Source: Natronosalvus amylolyticus (GTDB taxonomy: Archaea; Halobacteriota; Halobacteria; Halobacteriales; Natrialbaceae). Taken from it: DNA of 64,000 nt. Location: contig NZ_CP101156.1 in NCBI RefSeq assembly GCF_024298845.1, positions 806,001-870,000 of the forward strand, read 5' to 3'. Positions 1 to 8,281 of the stretch are shown here, one piece after another; within the stretch, counting starts at the first letter, position 1; each line of letters starts with the position of its first letter. The notes below the pieces were generated by a model. That model had not been told where the DNA came from, did no database searches, and was given only the letters and a program-made list of their open reading frames with translations. The translations under genes were made by a program, and so were the position numbers.

Positions 1-49
1 TTTACGACTTTTTTCCGAACGGCAGGTCGTGGATATCTGGCGTCGAGGG

Positions 50-78
50 CTATAGTAGCCATCGGAACGGTTTATACG
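50..78 (+). repeat. Possible decayed left end of the 84-bp hairpin element
   Basis: Twelve bases (CTATAGTAGCCA) match the left terminus of the three complete 84-bp hairpin elements found elsewhere in this window. After four variable bases, AACGGTTTA follows at the spacing seen in those copies. No matching right arm is visible downstream, so this is at most a half element. The rest of bases 1-187 is AT-rich non-coding sequence in which I see no gene. Confidence 0.3.
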
Positions 79-168
79 GCCATTGTGATACAATATTGAA
101 CGTTTTCGTTATCACAGTCCAGTGATGTTCGTCACGCCTGCGCGTATGAGCCGAGGATGGGTTACCCG

Positions 169-186
169 TCGACGCATGACGGAGTA
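169..186. repeat. Copy 1 of a dispersed 18-bp motif
   Basis: TCGACGCATGACGGAGTA ends two bases before the cupin stop codon. Two further copies at 49893-49910 and 53458-53475 are identical to each other and differ from this one at a single base. Origin unknown; possibly a relic of an insertion-sequence terminus. Confidence 0.4.
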
Positions 187-187
187 C

Positions 188-565
188 TCAGCCTGCAAAC
201 CCACTCAAAAGCCACTCACCGTCACCGCCATCGTCAGTATCGAGTCCCGGAGCACTCACGAGGACGAACGCGCTTTCGGTCTCACCGTTTCGAATCTGGC
301 GGGTAGACGTCGGTGGAATCCAGAGAGCATCGCCGGCTTCCATCTCGACTGGCTCATCGTCGACGACGACGGTGGCCGCACCTTCGATTAACACATACAC
401 TTCTTCGTGATCGTTATCCGTGTGGTCGTGTGGCTGGCTATTCCACCCGGGGTCACAGCGAGCAATCGTCACGCCGACCTGTTCGGTCTCGAGTGGGTCA
501 CTGAGAAAGTGCATCGCACTCGAGACCTGTTCGACGTCTTCGTAGTTGACTTTGCGATAACTCAT
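188..565 (-). CDS. Single-domain cupin protein
   Basis: This 125-aa protein is one small beta-barrel (cupin_2 type), probably cytosolic. The first metal-binding motif is intact: H46-D-H48, E55 and G62 follow the G(X)5HXH(X)3-4E(X)6G pattern. The second motif starts with G78 and P84, but the histidine expected near residue 89 is Arg/Gln, so one metal ligand is missing. Enzymatic function cannot be inferred; small cupins include isomerases, dioxygenases and non-catalytic sensors. It stands alone, with an IS element behind its promoter side. Start chosen at the ATG giving the SYRKVNYEDVEQV amino terminus; no upstream extension is needed. Confidence 0.88.
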   Translation of the reverse strand: MSYRKVNYEDVEQVSSAMHFLSDPLETEQVGVTIARCDPGWNSQPHDHTDNDHEEVYVLIEGAATVVVDDEPVEMEAGDALWIPPTSTRQIRNGETESAFVLVSAPGLDTDDGGDGEWLLSGFAG

Positions 566-825
566 ACGGGGACATTACGCCGTGGGGATAGTAAAGGTAT
601 ACCGCGATTCCGAAAAAGTATATGAAGGGACAGGCCGCGCCAGCGAACGGATATGGAACTGCTCGTTCGGAACGCACCCTCACTATCTTTAGACAGCGAG
701 AGAATCCCGCCGTTCACGGCGGGCGTGAATCGCGTCACTCCACTACGCCAACTGCGAACTACAGCACTCTGAATACCCGACGCAGTCAGAACACATAAGG
801 TACATAATATCGTACGAAGAAACGG

Positions 826-963
826 ATGCGAGTTGACATCGCCATCGAACGTGGAAGCGACCTTCACGAACGAGTCAAAGAATACTCTCGTGAGAACGGC
901 CTGCGAATGGACTTCGCCTACGCCGAACTCATCGAACAAGGACTTGACGCTGCTGAAGAATGA
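826..963 (+). CDS. 45-aa protein encoded upstream of and overlapping tnpB
   Basis: The ATG at 826 opens a 45-codon frame (MRVDIAIERGSDLHERVKEY start, LDAAEE end). Its TGA overlaps the tnpB ATG in an ATGA arrangement, so the two are probably translationally coupled. The predicted protein is a short, acidic, helical peptide with an MDFAYAELIEQGL stretch resembling the second helix of ribbon-helix-helix proteins. No catalytic motif is visible. From memory, small ORFs of this kind precede tnpB in other haloarchaeal elements; I could not check this. Possible roles are a regulator of tnpB or a structural cofactor, both inferences. Confidence 0.65.
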   Translation: MRVDIAIERGSDLHERVKEYSRENGLRMDFAYAELIEQGLDAAEE

Positions 964-2279
964 GCGAAGAGTGCAAGACACCCGAAGCGTATCTTGCCCC
1001 ACCCACTCAGCACAAACAGCGCAAGCTCCACGACGAACACGCCCGATACGAATCATTGCTCCGTCGCAGTTTCAACAACGAATGCGACACGATGAGTGCC
1101 GTTAACGAGGTCGTCAGCGGTGAAGACCTCAACTGGCACTCGAAAAATGCACTCAAACAATACGTTCCCAACTTGCTCGATGCGGGCACGTATGGCGCGA
1201 CGCAACTCGCAGACGATCATCCAATTCGCTACGCGAACACCGCAGCCGTCTTCGACGTTGATGAAAACCGCCACCACGAAATCTGCTGGGAGGTTCCCCT
1301 TCCCGGTCGCGGGACGAACTTTTGGATTCCACTCCAACTGAACCCCGAGCAAGAAGACTGGTGGCATCCACTCATCGACGACGATGATGAGAGCGTGTGG
1401 GCGGGCGAGATTCGCCTGCAACGCGACGGGACTCGCTGGGTGTTGCACGTCACCGCGAACTACGAAGTCGAAGCAGATCACTCGTGTTCGTGTGAAAGTG
1501 ACGACGTAACGCCCGTCGGGTTCGACGTGGGCGAGTCGAAACTCTTGGTGGGCTGTGCCCTCCGAGACGACACGCCCGTCGACCCGTTGTTCGTGGATGG
1601 AGGTTGCGTCCGACACCTCCGACAAAAACAAACCTCTGCCGAAGACCGCTTGAAACAGCGGTATGCCTCAAACCTCTTGGACGACCTCGTGTGGGGTACG
1701 TGGCAAGACGCCATCGAAGACGAAATCGAGAAAGCTTCCACACGAGCCGTTGAATACGCCTCCCAGTTCGAGAACCCGATTATCGTCCTCGAATATCTCG
1801 ACGGTATCACGGACGAGGACCTCGGGAAGTACTGGAATCGGCGCCTCGGCAAATGGCTGTTCTCTCGGTTACAGTCACGTATCGAGGAGAAGGCAGCGGA
1901 ACGCGGTATTTCTGTGGAATACGTGTATCCGCATCACACGTCGAAGACGTGTCACGCTTGCCAACACATCGGGTACAGGCCGCATCAGGGCACGTTCAAG
2001 TGTACGAACGAGGAGTGCTGGGTGTCGGAGTATCAGGCGGATTTGAACGCAGCAGCGAATATAGCCAATCGGTTGAATCCGTGGGGAGAGAGTCTGCCTT
2101 GGAAATCGGCAGGCGATGACTCGCTACGGAGTGGGGGCCAGTGGCAGGCCCACGAAGACACGTCACCGAGGGAGGGACTCCCGTCCGAGAGGCGGGCTTC
2201 CGATGACAAGGTTTCGTCTAGCTCACCATCGGTGGAAGCGGGGGCGAAGCCGGAGACCGGTGACGCGCACACGTCTTGA
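960..2279 (+). CDS. tnpB: TnpB RNA-guided nuclease of an IS1341-type element
   Basis: This 439-aa protein is an OrfB/TnpB-family protein, the ancestor group of Cas12. The RuvC catalytic triad is complete by eye: D189 in FDVGES, E278 in IVLEYLDG and D361 in ADLNAAAN. The C4 zinc ribbon is also complete (C331, C334, C348, C353). Known TnpBs cut DNA next to a transposon-associated motif, guided by RNA made from the element's right end. The region after residue 375 is a polar, disordered extension that is also the template for the right-end RNA. The protein appears intact and potentially active. It overlaps the upstream 45-aa ORF by four bases. Confidence 0.93.
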   Translation: MSEECKTPEAYLAPPTQHKQRKLHDEHARYESLLRRSFNNECDTMSAVNEVVSGEDLNWHSKNALKQYVPNLLDAGTYGATQLADDHPIRYANTAAVFDVDENRHHEICWEVPLPGRGTNFWIPLQLNPEQEDWWHPLIDDDDESVWAGEIRLQRDGTRWVLHVTANYEVEADHSCSCESDDVTPVGFDVGESKLLVGCALRDDTPVDPLFVDGGCVRHLRQKQTSAEDRLKQRYASNLLDDLVWGTWQDAIEDEIEKASTRAVEYASQFENPIIVLEYLDGITDEDLGKYWNRRLGKWLFSRLQSRIEEKAAERGISVEYVYPHHTSKTCHACQHIGYRPHQGTFKCTNEECWVSEYQADLNAAANIANRLNPWGESLPWKSAGDDSLRSGGQWQAHEDTSPREGLPSERRASDDKVSSSSPSVEAGAKPETGDAHTS

Positions 2280-2283
2280 AACC

Positions 2284-2353
2284 TCAATCCCAGTCAGTCT
2301 GGGTATTCCCTCTGTGAGGGAAGCCCCGGCGTTCACGCCGGGCGAGGATGTCA
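2284..2353 (+). ncRNA. Putative omega-RNA (reRNA) 3' scaffold at the right end
   Basis: Directly behind the tnpB stop lie three consecutive hairpins: CCCAG/CTGGG (2289-2303), TTCCCTC/GAGGGAA (2306-2322) and CCCGGCG/CGCCGGG (2325-2342). In IS200/IS605 elements the guide RNA overlaps the tnpB 3' end, folds into such hairpins and ends in a guide copied from flanking DNA. Sense-overlapping transcripts of IS1341-type genes are known in Halobacterium. The 5' end, inside tnpB, and the exact border are not determinable here. A guide would start at about 2350 and read into the sequence beyond the nikR stop. Confidence 0.5.
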
Positions 2354-2374
2354 CCGTTCACGTAACCGTCGCAT

Positions 2375-2803
2375 TCAGTGCTGACTCGACAGCGGATCGA
2401 ATCCGTCAACTGGGTTTACCGAGTAGTCGACGGATAACACGTTCTGCGTGGCTCTGATTTTCCCAACGAACGTGGAAATGTCGGCGAGTTCGCCCTCGAG
2501 AACGAACAGTTCCATACAAAAATGATCGCCGACGTGCGTATGAAAGTTCGAGGCGACGAGCGATTCGTGTTCGTGACGCAGGTGCATCATGCGTTCTTCA
2601 ACGCTCGTCGTTTCGTAATCGAATAACACCGTGACGATGGCCATGAGTTCGCGGTCCTCGAGTCGAGTGTCTTCGAATTCCCCAAGCAGATTCCGCGATG
2701 CTTCCCTGACTACCTCACTCCGTCCTGTGTACCCGTGCTCGTCGGCAAACTGATCGATTCGCTCGAGGAGTTCATCGGGCATCGAAACGCTGACTACGGC
2801 CAT
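2375..2803 (-). CDS. nikR: NikR-family nickel-responsive regulator
   Basis: The 142-aa protein has an amino-terminal ribbon-helix-helix (residues 3-40: [28 protein letters not shown]) and a carboxy-terminal ACT-like metal-binding domain. All four nickel ligands of E. coli NikR are present at matching spacing: H77, H88, H90 and C96. NikR binds DNA as a tetramer when nickel is bound and represses nickel uptake genes. No nickel transporter lies in this window, so its target is elsewhere. An upstream extension to 2914 is open but lacks homology; the start at 2803 gives the canonical length and has a TTAATAG-like box 25-31 bases upstream. Confidence 0.93.
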   Translation of the reverse strand: MAVVSVSMPDELLERIDQFADEHGYTGRSEVVREASRNLLGEFEDTRLEDRELMAIVTVLFDYETTSVEERMMHLRHEHESLVASNFHTHVGDHFCMELFVLEGELADISTFVGKIRATQNVLSVDYSVNPVDGFDPLSSQH

Positions 2804-3235
2804 ATAATAAATTGGACCAGGTTTGCTATTAACCCTTACTATCTGTTCCCCCACGTTAGCACCGTTGGTTCCAACTCTCGCGCGCATAATTGCCCTAAAG
2901 ATCTTGTAGCCCATCTAAAGCCTTTTGAGATGGTAGAACAAAATAATAATTTATTCCCCTCACCTCGAGATGACCGGGACGAACCGTGTACGACACCCGC
3001 GGGTGGTAGATAATGGTAGTATCACTAACAGTTATCCGCGATCCTAACTACAGACTGAGTAAACAAAAGAAAACGTGTGTCCGGTGGGTATGGAATAAAT
3101 ATGCTAGATAAATATTTGATGTGGTAATTGTCGTTCATTCGTCTGTTGCCGCCCGGTTACAGTAGGCAGTGCTAATTAACAACACCCGTTGTAATCTCTC
3201 CATTAACTATAAGTGCCCCTCACTCACACGTATGA
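2804..3235. promoter_or_regulatory. Divergent intergenic region between nikR and the ABC operon
   Basis: This is 432 bases of AT-rich DNA with no gene. A TATA-like TTAACTATAAG at 3203-3213 sits 23-33 bases before the ATG at 3236, indicating a leaderless start for the transporter operon. A TTAATAG box for nikR lies near 2828-2834 on the other strand. An inverted repeat CCATCT-N11-AGATGG at 2911-2933 could be an operator or a remnant. I see no copy of the E. coli NikR operator. Confidence 0.6.
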
Positions 3236-4723
3236 ATGGCTATGGTTGCTAACCATTCACAGGGGTCGGACACGAATAGCTCGAGCGTCTCTCGACGGAC
3301 GTTCGTCAAAGCAGCAGGTGCGTCAGGCGCAGCAGTGGGCCTGGCAGGCTGTATTTATGGAGACGATGGGGATGGAGATGAAGTGGTTATCTCCATGGGT
3401 GCACAGACGATCGAAGACGTCGAAGGCGCCATGCCAGATTTGCTTCGCGAAAACGGATTGGATGACGATATCTCCCTGCGATTCAGTTCGCAGTCAGACG
3501 ACTCCGGCGACCAGCGTGATACGTATATGCAGTTGCTCGAGTCGGGCGAAGCGGAACCCGACTTGATGATGGTGGACACCGGGTGGACGAACGTCCTCAT
3601 CGAGCGAGGGCATCTCGCTAATCTCTCAGAAGAACTCGATGACGATACACTCGATTTAATTGACAGCGACTACTTCGACGCGTTTACCGAGACGGCCCGT
3701 GATCCGGATGGTGATCTGTTCGCGCTGCCGTTGTTCCCGGATTACGCGGTGATGTTCTACAACAAGGACTACGCCCGTGACGCCGGATATGACGACAGTG
3801 ACTTCGACGACTGGTCGACGAACCCGATGACCTGGTCGGAGTGGGCGGAAGTCACCGAAGAGATCGTGGAAGCCTCCGACGCCGAGTTCGGTCTGGCTAC
3901 CCAATGGGACATCTACGAAGGAACCGCTTGCTGTACCTGGAACGAGGTAATGACCTCGTGGGGTGGCGCATACTTCGGCGGAATCGACAACCTCGCCGGC
4001 CCGGTCGGCGACCGACCCGTCACTGTCGACGAGGAGGAGTTCATCGAGGGACTCCGCATGATGTACACGTTCGCCGCCAGCGAGGAGGACGAAAACACCC
4101 ATCCGGACTACCCGACCGGTATCGCCTCGGACAGCATTACCTCCTGGACGGAAGAGGGTGCTCGAGAGCCGTTCTCCTCCGGCGACGCAGCCATGTTGCG
4201 CAACTGGCCGTACACCGTGCCGTTGACCCTCGACCCGGACAACGAGGAGTACCCGTTCGAGAGCGCAGACGACCTCGGCGCAATGCCGATTCCATACGCC
4301 GTCGAAGAGGGCGAGGGTGCCTACCCAGGCACTGGCGGTACGACGTCGGCGCAGGGTGGCTGGCACATCGCCCTCAACCCGAACTCCGAGCGAAAGGAAG
4401 AAGCCCTCGAGGTCATGCGAGCGATGACGGAAGACGACTTCAACCTCGGGATGCTCGACGTGATCGCGTGGCTCCCACCGAAACCGGCACTGTTCGATGC
4501 TGATGAGGCAACCGACCCCGACGCAGTCGGGGAAATTGCGAACTACATGGATACGCTCCGTGTAGCCGGTGAAGGCGCAATGCCTCGTCCGGTCACCGAG
4601 CAGTGGCCATCACAGGTTGACATTATCGCAGAGCAGGTCAACCAATCGGTTGCCGGTGACAAATCACCAGAGGATGCCGCTGCAGACTTACAGACGGCAC
4701 TCGAAGACTCCGAATCAGTATAA
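3236..4723 (+). CDS. Sugar-type ABC transporter substrate-binding lipoprotein
   Basis: This 495-aa extracellular binding protein is of the bacterial family-1 (maltose/glycerol-phosphate) type. It carries a Tat signal (R20-R21-TFV) and a lipobox ending at C39 (LAGC), so it is exported folded and lipid-anchored. The mature part is acidic with long aromatic-rich stretches, as in sugar binders. It heads a co-oriented operon: its TAA overlaps the ATG of the first permease by one base, followed by a second permease, ATPase and small membrane protein. The substrate cannot be read from sequence. The oxidoreductase and isomerase downstream suggest a sugar or polyol. Start at 3236, since the ATG at 3232 runs quickly into a stop. 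Confidence 0.92.
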   Translation: MAMVANHSQGSDTNSSSVSRRTFVKAAGASGAAVGLAGCIYGDDGDGDEVVISMGAQTIEDVEGAMPDLLRENGLDDDISLRFSSQSDDSGDQRDTYMQLLESGEAEPDLMMVDTGWTNVLIERGHLANLSEELDDDTLDLIDSDYFDAFTETARDPDGDLFALPLFPDYAVMFYNKDYARDAGYDDSDFDDWSTNPMTWSEWAEVTEEIVEASDAEFGLATQWDIYEGTACCTWNEVMTSWGGAYFGGIDNLAGPVGDRPVTVDEEEFIEGLRMMYTFAASEEDENTHPDYPTGIASDSITSWTEEGAREPFSSGDAAMLRNWPYTVPLTLDPDNEEYPFESADDLGAMPIPYAVEEGEGAYPGTGGTTSAQGGWHIALNPNSERKEEALEVMRAMTEDDFNLGMLDVIAWLPPKPALFDADEATDPDAVGEIANYMDTLRVAGEGAMPRPVTEQWPSQVDIIAEQVNQSVAGDKSPEDAAADLQTALEDSESV

Positions 4724-5742
4724 TGAGTACCGAGGGTCAGACGTCAGTCGCCGACCGCGAATCGAAACGGTCGGGACCGATCGTCGCATTTACCAGATGG
4801 CTGGAGAACCTGGGCGAGACAGCATTCGCGTACCTGCTGTTGTTGCCAGTGTTTCTCTTGCTCGGCTCGGTCGCGCTCTATCCACTGTTGCGGACGTTCG
4901 AGCTGTCGCTGTACGTAAACATCCTCGGAACTGGTACACCCGAATTCGTCGGGCTCCAAAACTACATCGACCTGCTCACCGGGGCCAGTAATCCACGGTT
5001 CCCCGGCTCGACTACGTTCCTCCCCTCAATGGAAACGTCCTCGAGTTTTCCTTTCGTTCACGTCGAGGGGTGGCTCCGTAGTGCGTTGATCGTCACGTTG
5101 CTCTTTACGTTCGTGAGCGTCTTCTTCGAGACTATCATCGGCTTCGGACAGGCCCTGATCCTCGATCAGGATTTCCGCGGCCGAAGCTGGGTCAGAACGG
5201 CGATCATTATCCCGTGGGCGATCCCAATCGTTATCCAGGGGATGATCTTTTACCTGATGTTCCATCCCAGCACCGGCTTCCTTACCGAGTATCTGGCACG
5301 ATGGGGTATCGTCGCCGGGACGAACACGCTCAACGATCCGTGGAGTGCGGTGTTGATCATCATCGTTGCCGACATCTGGAAAACGTCGGCGTTCATGGCG
5401 CTTTTGATCCTCGCCGGCCTCCAGAGCATCGATCGAAGTCTCTATGACGTAGCCAGAGTCGCCGGTGCCACACGCTGGCAACAGTTCAAGATGATCACGT
5501 TCCCACTGGTGTTGCCCGCCGTCGGTATCGCAGTGCTCTTTCGAACCATCGACGCGATGCGAATCTACGGACTGATCGATTCGGTCTCGAGCTGTACGGT
5601 CGTCCCGTCGTTATCGTGTATGGTTGTCGAGACGTTCAACACCAATCGTGGCCTGTCATCAGCGGTCGCGTTCGTCACCGCGGCGATTATCGGGGTTCTG
5701 GTCACGATCGTGATCTACCAGCAGTACAAGGAGGGAATCTAG
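4723..5742 (+). CDS. Sugar ABC transporter permease, MalF/UgpA type
   Basis: This 339-aa inner-membrane permease (binding-protein-dependent transport component) has about six membrane spans. The cytoplasmic EAA loop that contacts the ATPase is YDVARVAGATRWQQFKMITF near residues 245-265. An amino-terminal extension of about 30 polar residues precedes the first span, as is common in MalF-type subunits. It overlaps the binding-protein stop by one base and is followed after one base by the second permease, so all are surely one transcript. It pairs with the MalG-type protein to form the channel. Confidence 0.93.
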   Translation: MSTEGQTSVADRESKRSGPIVAFTRWLENLGETAFAYLLLLPVFLLLGSVALYPLLRTFELSLYVNILGTGTPEFVGLQNYIDLLTGASNPRFPGSTTFLPSMETSSSFPFVHVEGWLRSALIVTLLFTFVSVFFETIIGFGQALILDQDFRGRSWVRTAIIIPWAIPIVIQGMIFYLMFHPSTGFLTEYLARWGIVAGTNTLNDPWSAVLIIIVADIWKTSAFMALLILAGLQSIDRSLYDVARVAGATRWQQFKMITFPLVLPAVGIAVLFRTIDAMRIYGLIDSVSSCTVVPSLSCMVVETFNTNRGLSSAVAFVTAAIIGVLVTIVIYQQYKEGI

Positions 5743-5743
5743 A

Positions 5744-6742
5744 ATGGCTACAGAAACGAACACGGGAACCGATTCGGACGACAAGAACCTAGGTCCGCTC
5801 CAGACGTGGACGCGCGGTGTCCTGACCGATCAGGATAAACAGGACCGATTGTACCGGGCCCTGTTTTACGTCGCCGCAGTGTTCTTCCTTGCGACCACCC
5901 TGTTCCCGTTCTACTGGCTGTTGGTGCTCGCGCTAACGCCAAACAGCGCAATCTTGACCGGTGACTGGTCGCTGCCAGTGCTCGGCTTCGAGTTCCCACA
6001 TCCACAGGGGTTCAACGTGTACGCGTTCGTCGAGGTGTTCCAGCAAGTGCCGTTCCACCTCTACGTGTTCAACAGCTTCGTGCTCGCGACGACGACGACG
6101 ATCATCGTCATCATGATCGCGAGTCTCGCCGGCTACGTCTTCGGCCGACTCGAGTTCCCGGGACGTGGCGGACTGATGCTGGCAATCCTGATGGTGTCGT
6201 ATTTCCCCCCAGCAGCGTTCCTGATTCCGCTGTTCGATGCGTTCCTCGGGAATCCCGTTGCGATACCGTTCCTCGGTATCGAGGTATTCGAACCGCCACG
6301 GCTGGTCAACACGCCGGGCGCGTTGCTGTTGCCATTTAGCGCGCTCATGTTGCCCCTGTCGATTTTCATCCTGACGACGTTCTACGCCCAGATTCCGGAC
6401 GGCCTGGAAGACGCGGCTCGCGTCGAAGGAACGACACGACTGGGAGCACTCGTTCGCGTGATCATGCCGCTATCAGCACCCGGTATCGCCACCGCGGCAG
6501 TGCTGACGTTTATTGCGGTGTACAACGAGTACTTCTTCAGCGAGATCATGGCGCTCGAGAACGTGCCACAGAACTGGTCGCCGCTGGTGGGTGGTATCCT
6601 GAGCTACCAGACCCAGTACACGACGGATTTCAATCTGATGGCAGCAGCGAGCGTCGTCGGGGTGCTCCCCATGCTGATCATCGTGGTTTTCGCCCAGGAA
6701 AAGATCGTCAGCGGCCTGACCGCCGGCGCACTCAAGGAGTAA
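5744..6742 (+). CDS. Sugar ABC transporter permease, MalG/UgpE type
   Basis: This 332-aa protein is the second permease subunit. It has a polar amino terminus of about 40 residues, roughly six membrane segments and the EAA loop LEDAARVEGTTRLGALVRVI before the penultimate span. The final GLTAGALKE is the typical carboxy terminus of MalG-type proteins (G-L-t-a-G-a-v-K-G). It starts one base after the TAG of the first permease and is followed six bases later by the ATPase gene. With the MalF-type partner it forms the translocation pore for the substrate delivered by the lipoprotein. Confidence 0.93.
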   Translation: MATETNTGTDSDDKNLGPLQTWTRGVLTDQDKQDRLYRALFYVAAVFFLATTLFPFYWLLVLALTPNSAILTGDWSLPVLGFEFPHPQGFNVYAFVEVFQQVPFHLYVFNSFVLATTTTIIVIMIASLAGYVFGRLEFPGRGGLMLAILMVSYFPPAAFLIPLFDAFLGNPVAIPFLGIEVFEPPRLVNTPGALLLPFSALMLPLSIFILTTFYAQIPDGLEDAARVEGTTRLGALVRVIMPLSAPGIATAAVLTFIAVYNEYFFSEIMALENVPQNWSPLVGGILSYQTQYTTDFNLMAAASVVGVLPMLIIVVFAQEKIVSGLTAGALKE

Positions 6743-6748
6743 ATAGAT

Positions 6749-7939
6749 ATGGCAAACGTAACACTCGAACACGTCACGAAACGATACGAAGACGTCACCG
6801 CAGTCGACGACATGAACCTCGACATCCGAGACGGCGAATTCGTCTGTCTCGTTGGTCCATCCGGCTGTGGGAAGTCGACGACGATGGAAACGATTGCAGG
6901 ATTAACCAAACCGACCGAAGGAACGATCAAAATCGGAGAACGAGACGTCACGAAACTGCCACCGAAAGACCGTGGCGTCGCGATGGTCTTCCAGAACATC
7001 GCATTGTTCCCGCACATGGACGTCTACGACAACATCTCCTTCGGGCTTCGGCTGCGAAAATACGAAAAAGACGAGATCGACCGTCGCGTCGAACACGCTA
7101 CCGAAGTCGTCCAACTCGATGGAATGCTCGACCGGATGCCAGACGAGATGTCCGGCGGGCAGCGCCAGCGCGTTGCTATCGCTCGCGCAATCGTCCGAAA
7201 TCCGGACGTCTTCCTGATGGACGAACCGCTAGCGAACCTCGACGCGAAGCTCCGTGTGCACATGCGAACGGAGCTCCAGCGTCTGCACAAGGAACTGGAT
7301 ACGACGATCATCTACGTCACTCACGATCAGGCTGAGGCGATGACGATGTCCGATCGAATTGCCGTCATCAACGCCGGTGAACTCCAACAGATCGATCCGC
7401 CACTGGTCTGTTACAACGAGCCAGCCAACCTGTTCGTTGCTGGATTTATTGGCTCGCCATCGATGAACCTCATCAACGGCGAACTGACCAGTAGCGGGCT
7501 TCAGACAGACTCATTCAGCGTCGAATTCGATCCTTCGATCCTCGATGGCGTTTCTGCTGGCGATCAGGTCACGCTCGGCATCCGGCCGGAAGACGTCTAT
7601 CTCACAGAACAGGCAGAGGGTGTTGGAAAGCCGACACAGCCGATGCACGTCGAAACCGACGTCCTCGAGCCGATGGGCAATGAGATATTTGTCTACCTCA
7701 ACCTGGATGGGAGTGGTGAACGAACGATGGCTGACGCCGAGGGCGCGGCCAAAGGTCAACTGCTGATGAGTGTCGATCCGGACACAGATATCGACGAGGA
7801 TCAGCCGGTGGACATCGTCCTCGATCGCTCGAGTCTCCACCTGTTCGACACGGAATCTGGAGAAGCACTTCTCCATGGCCTCGAGAAGCCGGTTGCCGTC
7901 AGTGACGAAACTGGAACCGTTGCTGAATCCGATAGCTAA
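6749..7939 (+). CDS. Sugar ABC transporter ATPase, MalK/UgpC type
   Basis: This 396-aa nucleotide-binding subunit drives the importer. Walker A is GPSGCGKST (36-44), the Q-loop glutamine is Q82, the signature is MSGGQ (134-138) and Walker B is VFLMDEP ending at E159/P160. The H-loop lies in VTHDQAEAMT. After about residue 235 comes the TOBE/OB-fold regulatory domain typical of MalK/UgpC. It carries IRPEDVYL, matching the usual GIRPEDI motif. It lies six bases behind the permease gene and two bases before the next small gene. MalK-type ATPases are often shared between importers, but here a full set is encoded together. Confidence 0.95.
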   Translation: MANVTLEHVTKRYEDVTAVDDMNLDIRDGEFVCLVGPSGCGKSTTMETIAGLTKPTEGTIKIGERDVTKLPPKDRGVAMVFQNIALFPHMDVYDNISFGLRLRKYEKDEIDRRVEHATEVVQLDGMLDRMPDEMSGGQRQRVAIARAIVRNPDVFLMDEPLANLDAKLRVHMRTELQRLHKELDTTIIYVTHDQAEAMTMSDRIAVINAGELQQIDPPLVCYNEPANLFVAGFIGSPSMNLINGELTSSGLQTDSFSVEFDPSILDGVSAGDQVTLGIRPEDVYLTEQAEGVGKPTQPMHVETDVLEPMGNEIFVYLNLDGSGERTMADAEGAAKGQLLMSVDPDTDIDEDQPVDIVLDRSSLHLFDTESGEALLHGLEKPVAVSDETGTVAESDS

Positions 7940-7941
7940 CG

Positions 7942-8145
7942 ATGAGTTCACTGGTCCCCATCGTGTACTACGGCGGCCTGACGATCCTGTTTTTCTTCTG
8001 GATCTACGGGATCGTCTCGTTCGTGCTGGATTTGAAGAATAAAGTCATTCCGGGAATAATCCAGTACCGTCGGGGACGAAAAGCACAGAAAGAGAAAAAG
8101 GAACACGAAGAAGAACGGGACGAGCACGAACGACAACTGTACTGA
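7942..8145 (+). CDS. Small single-span membrane protein at the end of the transporter operon
   Basis: This 67-aa protein has one hydrophobic segment (about residues 5-28, VPIVYYGGLTILFFFWIYGI) followed by a highly charged Lys/Glu/Arg helix to the end. It starts two bases after the ATPase stop, so it is co-transcribed. No domain is recognised. By position it could be an accessory or stabilising subunit of the importer, but that is inference. Confidence 0.75.
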   Translation: MSSLVPIVYYGGLTILFFFWIYGIVSFVLDLKNKVIPGIIQYRRGRKAQKEKKEHEEERDEHERQLY

Positions 8146-8281
8146 CCGTACCGATTCAGGAAGTACAGAAACGTTCTCGATTCAGGTCGTTCGAAATGAA
8201 TCCGCGATCGAACGGAGATGGAAATCAATACCAGAGTACACCAACAATGAGTAGAACAAACATACGCTCGAGGGAGATTCG

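Larger units (their letters stand above)
690..2353 (+). mobile_element. IS1341-type (IS200/IS605 superfamily) element, tnpB only
   Basis: The element contains a 45-aa ORF and tnpB but no Y1 transposase tnpA, so it is probably non-autonomous. Both ends carry a 7-bp hairpin with the same TTCA loop: CCCGCCG-ttca-CGGCGGG at 706-723 on the left and CCCGGCG-ttca-CGCCGGG at 2325-2342 on the right. Subterminal hairpins of this kind are how IS200/IS605 elements are recognised as single strands. The outer boundaries given are estimates: the left is placed just before the hairpin and the right after GATGTCAC. Target-site duplications are not expected in this family. Confidence 0.75.

Noticed and set aside
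2375-4723. NikR as direct regulator of the adjacent sugar transporter
   Set aside because: The transporter is of the carbohydrate type and no NikR-like operator is visible in the shared intergenic region; proximity alone is not enough.
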